Source: Sphingobacteriales bacterium 50-39
Lineage (GTDB): Bacteria; Bacteroidota; Bacteroidia; Chitinophagales; Chitinophagaceae
DNA: 64,000 nt
Assembly: GCA_001898505.1 (NCBI GenBank)
Contig: MKTZ01000026.1
Coordinates: 186,001 to 250,000, forward strand
Reading direction: 5' to 3'
Shown here: in pieces, positions 42,396-48,978 of the stretch
How positions within the stretch are numbered: the stretch's first letter is position 1
Layout: every line of letters begins with the position of its first letter
Translations under genes and position numbers: made by a program
The notes under the pieces: generated by a model
The model's input: the letters and a program-made list of their open reading frames with translations, nothing else
What the model was told of the DNA's origin: nothing
Databases searched by the model: none

Positions 42396-43194
42396 GGACA
42401 GAGCTGCCCGATGGACATTCGGGTTTGCATTCTTTATTTTTGTCTACCGGCTGCTGACCCATTCGCTGGTCCATCAGATGCAGCAGCCTGTGCTGTATGA
42501 GACTGATTTCGACTATACATACTGGTTATATCATCTCACCGGCGTCCCCCGCCTGCTGGCGGACAATAAATTCCCTGCCTGGGCTTTCGATATTTTGCTA
42601 TTATTCTTCACCTCGTACTCCTGGGCCACCTCTGGCCGTTACAGATGGGCCGTCCTGTGCTGCGCCATCGGCTGGACGCTTTATGGGCTGATCTACAACA
42701 GCTACAGCCATCATCATAATGCCTCCATCATCGGGGTAATGGTGCTGCCTTATGCATTCCTCTTACAAAAAGAAAGGAAATTCAGGCTGATGTGGGAAGG
42801 GTTCCGCTATTTCTACCTGTATATATTTACAGACGCCTTTATCCACAAGGCTTTGATCAAACACAGCCTGTTCTTCCTCCCCAATGGCGCAGAATTTATC
42901 AAGACCAACCAGGCCCTGTTCATGGTCCAGCATCCGGACAGCCTGCTCACGGAGCTGTATGCCTGGGTCATCACTCATCCGATGGTGGCCTATCTGGGAT
43001 TCCTGACGATGATCCTATTGCAAGGATGTATGCTCATCGGTTTCTTTACCAGGAAATGGGACCGGTGGCTATTCTGGATACCCATCCTGTTCCATACCAT
43101 GAACCTCTTGTTCATCGATGTCTTTTTTTATGAGCTGCTGATCCTGAACCTGACGCTGTTGCCTTTGTCACGAACCTCTGATGACGGCAAATAA
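42367..43194 (+). CDS. Polytopic membrane protein, possibly HTTM/DoxX-like
   Basis: 275 residues with six to seven hydrophobic helices. Notable features are YETDFDYTYWLYHLTGVPRL early on, a His-rich NSYSHHHNASI around residues 115-125, GFRYFYLYIFTDAFIHKALI and a helical end (LFIDVFFYELLILNLTLLPL). The helix arrangement with a His-rich turn resembles the HTTM (vitamin-K carboxylase-like) membrane family, but the match is loose. It overlaps the upstream single-pass protein gene by 29 bases and is convergent with a methyltransferase gene, overlapping it by 27 bases. Function unknown. Confidence 0.65.
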   Translation: MSWSLPILNRDRAARWTFGFAFFIFVYRLLTHSLVHQMQQPVLYETDFDYTYWLYHLTGVPRLLADNKFPAWAFDILLLFFTSYSWATSGRYRWAVLCCAIGWTLYGLIYNSYSHHHNASIIGVMVLPYAFLLQKERKFRLMWEGFRYFYLYIFTDAFIHKALIKHSLFFLPNGAEFIKTNQALFMVQHPDSLLTELYAWVITHPMVAYLGFLTMILLQGCMLIGFFTRKWDRWLFWIPILFHTMNLLFIDVFFYELLILNLTLLPLSRTSDDGK

Positions 43195-43860
43195 GGAGAC
43201 CTCATCCTGCAGATGCCCCGTCCGGATATTGCATCCGGGTAATTCCCTGCGAAGAAAAATAGGCAGACTGTCGCTGCCCCAAAAATGGATATGTCCAGCA
43301 AAATCGTCGAGTCTGCCATCGGGCACTGTGATCACTAAAATACCGCCTGGACGTAACATGGCCACGAGATTACGCAGTGCTGTCTCAGGCTCTACAAGGT
43401 GTTCGAGCACCTGCTGGCAGAGGACGAGATCGAAGTCCCCGGCTAGCTTTTGTTTTTCCAGATCCAGCTCATGCAATTCGGCATGTGGGCATATCTCACG
43501 GGTAATAGCCAGCGCTGCCCGGGAAATTTCGGTACCGGTGAGATGTTGGCAGTTGTATTCATCCCTCAACATTTTCAAACAGTCACCTGTGCCACAGCTG
43601 GCATCCAATATGGTCATGTCTTTATGAAGGCGTATATCTTCTTCGTCCAGCAGTATGCGAAGGTTTTGCAAATGTTGGGTCACGCTCTCTCTCCGGTATT
43701 TATCAACCAGTGACTGGTTGCTATAAAAACGATCGGCGTATTCCGCCGTATTGTAAACGACGGCATCCGGCGCACGCAGCCTGTTGAGGGCACGGATCTC
43801 ATACCCGAGTCCATTCAGGGTACTTTTCAGTCTTGTCTTCAAAAATCTGCGAAAATGCAT
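43168..43860 (-). CDS. Class I SAM-dependent methyltransferase
   Basis: 230 residues. SAM-binding motif I is ILDASCGTGDCLKML (near 84-98), with Ser-Cys in place of the usual first Gly. Acidic motif II is TGTEISRAAL near 111. Motif IV is FDLVLCQQVLEHL near 141, followed by LRPGGILVITVPDG near 168. This is the Methyltransf_11/25 type common in polysaccharide and lipid modification. The 65-residue N-terminal extension is basic and may interact with membrane or partner. It lies 8 bases after the flippase stop on the same strand and is the last gene of a three-gene cluster. Its substrate is probably a sugar or lipid-linked glycan, by context only. Confidence 0.85.
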   Translation of the reverse strand: MHFRRFLKTRLKSTLNGLGYEIRALNRLRAPDAVVYNTAEYADRFYSNQSLVDKYRRESVTQHLQNLRILLDEEDIRLHKDMTILDASCGTGDCLKMLRDEYNCQHLTGTEISRAALAITREICPHAELHELDLEKQKLAGDFDLVLCQQVLEHLVEPETALRNLVAMLRPGGILVITVPDGRLDDFAGHIHFWGSDSLPIFLRRELPGCNIRTGHLQDEVSLFAVIRGS

Positions 43861-43868
43861 GCGGATCT

Positions 43869-45188
43869 TTATTTCAAATCAAATTTAACTAATTGCAGTA
43901 CAAATATCCTGATATGTTTCCAATCGCCGGCTCGGATGAACAGTATATCCGCCAGCCTGTAAGGCGTCAATTTCCGGAAGACGATACAGTCATACGCCAT
44001 AGAGCCCAGACTTGCTATGCTGAATGCCAGTGCCGCCCCCCACACGCCAAGGACGGCCGTCAACGGGAAAAACAGCGCTATGGACAGGCCCAGCTGTATA
44101 CAACCGCTGGTAAAGTTATTCTTCAGCCGGTGGACCCCATAGAAGTAAGCCGTAAAAAAAGTAGATGAAAAAACAGGGGAAAGGCCCGGTATAAAGAAAA
44201 GAGTTATGCTGTACATGCTCCCGAACGAGCGGCCATACATCAGTGGAAAAAGCATTTTTCCACCCAGGAGGATGCCTATGCAAAAAAGAAGCATCCCCGT
44301 ATGCGAGATACGAATAAGCAACAAAAGCGCTCTCTCCTTTTTCTCTTCCTCCTGCGCCCCTGCCACCCATGCCATAAAGGGATAATATAAAAAGGATGCC
44401 GCCAGGCCAATGTATTCCACCAGTTTGTATGCCTGAATATAATTTCCCAGCTCAACGGCATCGACAAAGTAAGGCAGCAGATAGATGTTCAGTCGGACGC
44501 CTAAAAAGAATATAAAATTGATGATAAAGGCCTTAAAGGAATAGCGAAGGATGAAAGGGATATGGACGTCCCGGGATACAGGTTCCGCACGCCTGCCTCC
44601 ATAGGATATGGCAGCCAGTATCAAAAGCAGGGCCCCCTGCAGGAATGAAAAAGAAAATAAGATCATGAAAAGGTTCTCCACCAGCCGGGGGCCCTGAAAG
44701 AACAAGGATGCAAAAAAGATCAGGGCGACCACCAGGATATTTACAGCAAACGTATACCGGGTTGCCTGCCAGCTACGACCATATGCAGTAAAGATAGTTC
44801 CTGACAAGCCGGTCAGCAGGGTCCCGGATATATGCAAAGCCGAAAAAAGGAGCCATTTTCCCATGGTGATATGGTGATGGCTGAATAAATGAAAGGTCAG
44901 CGCAAGTAAGGGAAGGCTGACGGCCAGGGAAAAGACGGTCGCCCCTGCAACGATCCTGCCTGCTGTTGTAAACGATAGCTCCCGGCGTGAAAGAAAATAG
45001 TTGAGGCTGATGTCAAGGCCAAACGTAAAAAAGGTGGCGAGAAGAGAAAGGAGATATATAAAAGAATAGTACTCGGCGGAAACGGAGGCCCTGAACAGGC
45101 GGACCAAAAAGAGATTGGTAAAAAAAGAAAGAGCTGCCAGCAGCGCTTTCCAGTACATATTCTTATATAAGATCTTTGCTATCGTCAT
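43869..45188 (-). CDS. Wzx/MVF-type polysaccharide flippase
   Basis: 439 residues from the ATG at 45188, whose A is the last base of the radical-SAM stop codon (TAATG); a longer frame to 45251 would overlap that gene. About twelve to fourteen hydrophobic helices are present. The N-terminus LYKNMYWKALLAALSFFTNLFLVRLF and the middle LRYSFKAFIINFIFFLGVRLNIYLL are characteristic of oligosaccharide flippases, as is the pattern ELGNYIQAYKLVEYIGLAASFLYYP. This second flippase, separate from the fused one at 12453-15092, suggests a further lipid-linked glycan. It is coupled to radical SAM and methyltransferase genes. Confidence 0.87.
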   Translation of the reverse strand: MTIAKILYKNMYWKALLAALSFFTNLFLVRLFRASVSAEYYSFIYLLSLLATFFTFGLDISLNYFLSRRELSFTTAGRIVAGATVFSLAVSLPLLALTFHLFSHHHITMGKWLLFSALHISGTLLTGLSGTIFTAYGRSWQATRYTFAVNILVVALIFFASLFFQGPRLVENLFMILFSFSFLQGALLLILAAISYGGRRAEPVSRDVHIPFILRYSFKAFIINFIFFLGVRLNIYLLPYFVDAVELGNYIQAYKLVEYIGLAASFLYYPFMAWVAGAQEEEKKERALLLLIRISHTGMLLFCIGILLGGKMLFPLMYGRSFGSMYSITLFFIPGLSPVFSSTFFTAYFYGVHRLKNNFTSGCIQLGLSIALFFPLTAVLGVWGAALAFSIASLGSMAYDCIVFRKLTPYRLADILFIRAGDWKHIRIFVLQLVKFDLK

Positions 45189-46285
45189 TACGCCGTGTGA
45201 TGAATGCGATTGCTGCACATCAACCCGTACGCATCGATACAATTGCGGCATTGCACAGGCAGGTCGCGGCCAAGGCGATGGGCCTCTCTGAACTGGCGGG
45301 CCTCGCTGCTGCGATAGATCTCCATGGGGTCAGTCTTTAAGATATTCCCGAAAATAACGGGGGGATTGCTGGTGGTCTTTTCCCATAGCGTAAAGGGAGT
45401 GGTGACACCGAGAAAATCACATGGAGCCACATTACCCTTGATGTCCACATAAAAAGTCTCGACTGTCTGACAACCCATTTGCTTAGGCTTAAGACGGGGT
45501 ATGCTAATGGATATCTTATGGCCACGGGCCCGTCGGACAGCTTCGTCGAAAAGCGCTTGTGCAACAGAGTTCCCTTCCTGCGTATAAAGGGCCAGGGGAG
45601 CCAGGTTCCGGGTAAACGTAAGGACATTGTTGACATATATCCTGCGCACACCCAGCTGATGAACGAAATCCACATAGTCCGGCAGCTCATGGATATTGTC
45701 CCGGTGGGCCACAAAGGTCACTGCCACCACATCCTTTAGGGAAGAGGTCTTGAGCAGGCGAATGGTTTCCACTATCTTTTCGAACTTTACTTCTGTCTTG
45801 AAATTCTCGACCGTCTCTTTGGTATAGCCGTCCATGGAGACATTGACCTCCGACACCGGATACTTTTCCAGCTGACGGATCTTTTCCTCGCTGAGCTCCA
45901 TCGAATTGGAAAGGAAAGGGAATCGTATATCCGGATTGATCTGCAGGATAAGGTCCATCATTTGAAAAAGATACTTATTAAGTATGGCTTCAAATGTGGA
46001 AAATGTGAAGAAGGAGGCGTTCCGGATCATGGGAGCCAGCCTTTCTGCAAAAACAGTGAACTCCTCCATTTTCATTATCCGAATGACCCCGTCATGTATC
46101 TCCGTGTGATAATCATTTATAAAGCAATGCTTGCACTTCAAATTGCAAGCGCTCACCGTCTGAACAGTAATGTAATACGGATAACCTGTAATATACTTCC
46201 GGATCCCCAGCATTATCCGCCTGGAAAGGTTGATCCTAGGCAGTCTTCGCACCTTCTTGATTGCGATGTCGAGGTTTTTCAACAT
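45188..46285 (-). CDS. Radical SAM/SPASM-like protein
   Basis: 365 residues. The radical-SAM cluster motif is CNLKCKHC (C47, C51, C54), with the barrel continuing through PFLSNSMELSEEKI, EVNVSMDGYTKETVENF near 138 and VVAVTFVAHRDNIHELPDYV. The C-terminus carries several more cysteines: CQTVETFYVDIKGNVAPCDF and CRNCIDAYGLMC. These fit a SPASM/twitch-type auxiliary iron-sulfur cluster site. Such enzymes modify peptides, sugars or lipids. It is first in a minus-strand trio with a flippase and a methyltransferase. No peptide precursor gene is evident next to it, so a glycan or lipid substrate is the better guess. Confidence 0.87.
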   Translation of the reverse strand: MLKNLDIAIKKVRRLPRINLSRRIMLGIRKYITGYPYYITVQTVSACNLKCKHCFINDYHTEIHDGVIRIMKMEEFTVFAERLAPMIRNASFFTFSTFEAILNKYLFQMMDLILQINPDIRFPFLSNSMELSEEKIRQLEKYPVSEVNVSMDGYTKETVENFKTEVKFEKIVETIRLLKTSSLKDVVAVTFVAHRDNIHELPDYVDFVHQLGVRRIYVNNVLTFTRNLAPLALYTQEGNSVAQALFDEAVRRARGHKISISIPRLKPKQMGCQTVETFYVDIKGNVAPCDFLGVTTPFTLWEKTTSNPPVIFGNILKTDPMEIYRSSEARQFREAHRLGRDLPVQCRNCIDAYGLMCSNRIHHTA

Positions 46286-46308
46286 GCAGTAAAGATATAA
46301 AATATTCC

Positions 46309-47067
46309 CTACTTAAGGGCCCTCATAATTGTCAGAAAATCAGCGGCTACCAGCGAAGCTCCCCCTACCAGGCCACCATCTACGTCCGGGCAGCTGAACA
46401 GTTCCACTGCATTGCCGGCCTTGACGCTGCCACCGTAAAGAATGGGAATGGAGTCCGCCACCTGTCCGTATTTGGCTTTTAACAGGCCACGAATACAGGC
46501 GTGCATCTCCTGTGCCTGTTGGGCGGAGGCTGTCTTGCCCGTGCCGATGGCCCAGATGGGCTCATAGGCGATGACGATCTTGCTGATATCTTCAGGGGAG
46601 AAATGGAAAAGAGATTCTTTCAGCTGAGCCTCTACAAAGCTTTCCTGGGCATCTACCTCGCGGATACTAAGGGGTTCGCCGCAGCAGAAGATGGGGGTAA
46701 TACCCCGTTCCAGACAACGCTGTGTCTTCGCGGCCAGGGATTGATTATGTTCGGAGAAATATTCTCTTCTTTCGCTGTGCCCCAGCACGCAATAACGGAT
46801 ATTGATAGAACGAAGCATTTCGGCAGATACTTCACCCGTATAAGCTCCGGCAGGCTGATCCGAGCAGTTCTGCGCAGCGGCAGCATAGTTCTTCTTATTT
46901 CCCAGCCGCGTCTGGGCCATGATGAGGTAAGGAAACGGAACGGCAAAGACGGCCTGCTGATGCTCCTTCAGCTCGATATTTTCTTTTAAAATAGCATCCA
47001 GCAATTCTTCTCCCTGTTGATACGTAAGATTCATTTTCCAGTTGGCGGCCGCAATTTGCTTTCTCAT
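46309..47067 (-). CDS. tpiA: Triosephosphate isomerase
   Basis: 252 residues. Catalytic residues are all present: Lys in ANWKMN near residue 12, His in CVLGHSERREYF near 95-105 and Glu in VIAYEPIWAIGTGKTAS near 165-180. The phosphate-binding ends ILYGGSVKAGNA and VGGASLVAADFL are intact. It interconverts dihydroxyacetone phosphate and glyceraldehyde-3-phosphate in glycolysis. It is followed closely by the radical-SAM gene region (23 bases) and preceded by the GlmU-like gene (12 bases), so it may be cotranscribed with the latter. Confidence 0.97.
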   Translation of the reverse strand: MRKQIAAANWKMNLTYQQGEELLDAILKENIELKEHQQAVFAVPFPYLIMAQTRLGNKKNYAAAAQNCSDQPAGAYTGEVSAEMLRSINIRYCVLGHSERREYFSEHNQSLAAKTQRCLERGITPIFCCGEPLSIREVDAQESFVEAQLKESLFHFSPEDISKIVIAYEPIWAIGTGKTASAQQAQEMHACIRGLLKAKYGQVADSIPILYGGSVKAGNAVELFSCPDVDGGLVGGASLVAADFLTIMRALK

Positions 47068-47079
47068 TGATCGGGTGAT

Positions 47080-47979
47080 TTATAATTTTTCGTAAATATA
47101 TCTGAGTTTTTTTATTTCGGCATCGGTAAGTGCCTGCCCTTTAAATCTTTTCCAGCTGTCGATGTCGCGCAGGGCTTTTTCCATCTGATATCCGGGATTG
47201 TTCTCATATCCCCAGCTGAAGCTGGGGATATATTTGGGCGTAAGCCCCTCTCCGAATACATTGCAACAGACGCCAACCACCGTACCTGTATTGAAGGAAG
47301 TGTTGATAGCGCTGCGGGAATAATCCCCCATCAGCAAACCACATTTGCCGCCCGCGGAAATATATTGGCCGGAGCTTTGATCCCAGGCTTTTACTTCGGC
47401 AGCATTGTTCTTCAGATTGGAGTTGGAAGTGCCGGCGCCCAGGTTGCACCACTCCCCTATTACGGAGTCTCCCAGATAGCCGTCATGCCCTTTGTTGGAA
47501 TAGCCAAAAATTACCGAGTTCTTGATCTCGCCGCCAACGATACTATAAGGCCCTATCGTAGTGGCGCCATATATCTTTGTGCCCAGCTTCACCGTTGCAC
47601 CTTCACAAAGAGCAAAGGGGCCGCGAATGAGTGAACCTTCCATGGTCTCTGTTCGGGCGCCAATGTAGATCGGTCCCGTGGAAGCATTGAGGATACAGTG
47701 CTGCAGCACAGCGCCCTCTTCGATAAAAATGTTCTCCGGGGCGATGGCCTGTACGGAAGATGGGATAGGCTGTGAAAGACGTCCACTGGTCAGCAGCATA
47801 AAATCGTCGACCAGCGCTTCGGCATTGAGCTGGAAGATATGCCAGGGGCGGATGAGAAGGGGTATCCAGTGCAATACTCCGCGGGAACCACGCTGCTCCT
47901 TCTCCCGAATGGTCAGGATGCCTACACGTATGTCGGCGATGGGCCGGGTGAGCGTAAATGGAAACAGGGAATCATCCAT
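47080..47979 (-). CDS. GlmU-like sugar nucleotidyltransferase-family protein with shortened N-terminal domain
   Basis: 299 residues. The N-terminus LFPFTLTRPIADIRVGILTIREK matches the start of the Bacteroidota GlmU-family putative sugar nucleotidyltransferase, but relatives I know are nearer 390 residues. Here REK at about residue 27 runs within 15 residues into RPWHIFQLNAEALVDDFML, a segment that normally lies roughly 80-90 residues further on. The C-terminal left-handed beta-helix (hexapeptide) domain is intact: IFIEEGAVLQHCILNAS, GPIYIGARTETMEGSLIRG, IYGATTIGPYSIVGGEIKNS. A stop codon lies in frame two codons before the ATG. The gene looks like an in-frame internal deletion, leaving an acetyltransferase-like beta-helix with little nucleotidyltransferase core. 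Confidence 0.75.
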   Translation of the reverse strand: MDDSLFPFTLTRPIADIRVGILTIREKEQRGSRGVLHWIPLLIRPWHIFQLNAEALVDDFMLLTSGRLSQPIPSSVQAIAPENIFIEEGAVLQHCILNASTGPIYIGARTETMEGSLIRGPFALCEGATVKLGTKIYGATTIGPYSIVGGEIKNSVIFGYSNKGHDGYLGDSVIGEWCNLGAGTSNSNLKNNAAEVKAWDQSSGQYISAGGKCGLLMGDYSRSAINTSFNTGTVVGVCCNVFGEGLTPKYIPSFSWGYENNPGYQMEKALRDIDSWKRFKGQALTDAEIKKLRYIYEKL

Positions 47980-48031
47980 GGATTAAAGCTACGGTATAAA
48001 GTCGGGACAATGAACCAGGTCCGTTCGACCT

Positions 48032-48060
48032 AAAAAAAAACCCCTCCATTGCAGGAAGGG
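48032..48060 (-). terminator. Rho-independent terminator of rpmE2
   Basis: On the minus strand CCCTTCC, a 6-base loop and GGAGGGG (48041-48060) are followed by nine T residues (48032-48040). It lies 26 bases after the L31 stop codon. Confidence 0.85.
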
Positions 48061-48086
48061 ATAATAGGTTATGTGAGAACCAATGC

Positions 48087-48341
48087 TTATTTGGCTTTCT
48101 TTTCGTAACGCTTTTTGAATTTGTCGATCCTACCAGCCGTATCCACCAGTACGTTCTTACCAGTGAAGAAGGGATGGGAAGTATTGGAAATTTCCAATTT
48201 GATCAGGGGATACTCGTTGCCATCTTCCCACTTGATAGTTTCCCTGGAAGCAGCTCCGCTACGGCTAAGGAAAGAATAGCCATTACTCATGTCCTTGAAA
48301 ACAACGAACCGATAGTTATTCGGATGGATACCTTTTTTCAT
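48087..48341 (-). CDS. rpmE2: Ribosomal protein L31 type B
   Basis: 84 residues: [20 protein letters not shown], then [38 protein letters not shown] and a Lys-rich end. The zinc-binding CxxC of type A L31 is absent, which defines the zinc-independent type B form. It is part of the large ribosomal subunit near the intersubunit bridge. The gene has its own promoter and terminator and a hairpin in its leader, so it is independently expressed. Confidence 0.96.
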   Translation of the reverse strand: MKKGIHPNNYRFVVFKDMSNGYSFLSRSGAASRETIKWEDGNEYPLIKLEISNTSHPFFTGKNVLVDTAGRIDKFKKRYEKKAK

Positions 48342-48362
48342 AATTAGTTCTATTTGAAGGTT

Positions 48363-48380
48363 GTACGGATTTGGCCGTAC
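48363..48380 (-). promoter_or_regulatory. Hairpin in the rpmE2 leader
   Basis: GTACGG (48363-48368) and CCGTAC (48375-48380) form a 6-bp stem with a 6-base loop about 22 bases before the L31 ATG and downstream of the predicted transcription start. Ribosomal protein leaders are often bound by their own product. This could be an L31 autoregulatory site, but no direct evidence exists here. Confidence 0.4.
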
Positions 48381-48401
48381 GATTTTTTACCTAAGAGTTT
48401 G

Positions 48402-48433
48402 CAAAGATACGGAGTATCAATGGGTAAAACAAA
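48402..48433 (-). promoter_or_regulatory. Promoter of rpmE2
   Basis: Minus strand: TTTG (48430-48433), 20-base spacer, TATCTTTG (48402-48409). A perfect match to the Bacteroidota housekeeping promoter. Predicted start near 48396, leader about 55 nt. Confidence 0.75.
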
Positions 48434-48449
48434 TAATTTCTCTATGTAT

Positions 48450-48941
48450 CTAGCTCCGCATATTGACATACTGGAGCGGTATCCCCAGGTTGGCGCTCTT
48501 GCAGAGTTGAATGATGGACTGCAGGTCATCGATCTTTTTGGCTGTGACACGGACCAGGTCGTCCATGATCGCAGCCTGTACCTTCAGGCCCGAATCCTTG
48601 ATAAGCTTGACCACTTTTTTGGCATCCTCCTGTTTGAGCCCGTTGCGCACGGGAACTTCCTTCTTTGTCACTTTTCCGCTGGGATAAGCCTCCTTCGTGA
48701 GGTCGAATGCCAGGGGATCCAGTCCCTGCTTCATACTGCGGCTGATCAGTACATCTGTGATCTGGTTGATCTTCATGTCGCTCTCCGCTTCCAGCATGAT
48801 CTTCGATTCTTTCTTATCCAGATCGATGACGACGTGGGAGTTAGAAAAATCAAATCTGTTGGTTATCTCTTTCTTTGTAACGTTGACCGCATTGTCCAGT
48901 GTCTGCGGGTCAACCTTGCTGACAATATCAAAGGATGGCAT
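48450..48941 (-). CDS. YajQ-family nucleotide-binding protein
   Basis: 163 residues from the ATG at 48941 (MPSFDIVSKVD, the invariant family start); an in-frame upstream extension to 49088 runs into the receptor gene and is discarded. Two ferredoxin-like halves: NRFDFSNSHVVIDLDKKE and KVVKLIKDSGLKVQAAIMDDLVRV, ending GIPLQYVNMRS. YajQ proteins bind RNA or nucleotides, and some bind cyclic di-GMP; the ligand here is untested. A TATCTTTG box lies 17 bases upstream. Confidence 0.93.
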   Translation of the reverse strand: MPSFDIVSKVDPQTLDNAVNVTKKEITNRFDFSNSHVVIDLDKKESKIMLEAESDMKINQITDVLISRSMKQGLDPLAFDLTKEAYPSGKVTKKEVPVRNGLKQEDAKKVVKLIKDSGLKVQAAIMDDLVRVTAKKIDDLQSIIQLCKSANLGIPLQYVNMRS

Positions 48942-48958
48942 GATTAGAAGTTGAGCGG

Positions 48959-48966
48959 CAAAGATA
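48959..48966 (-). promoter_or_regulatory. -7 box (TATCTTTG) for the YajQ gene
   Basis: Minus-strand TATCTTTG lies 17 bases before the YajQ ATG, matching TAnnTTTG. No clear -33 element was found at N19-20. It lies between the receptor stop (48979) and the YajQ start, so YajQ may have its own short-leader transcript. Confidence 0.4.
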
Positions 48967-48978
48967 GGTCTTCCGACA

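Noticed and set aside
45188-46285. RiPP (peptide-modifying) cluster around the radical SAM gene
   Set aside because: No short precursor-like open frame was seen next to it, and the neighbours are a flippase and a methyltransferase typical of glycan work.
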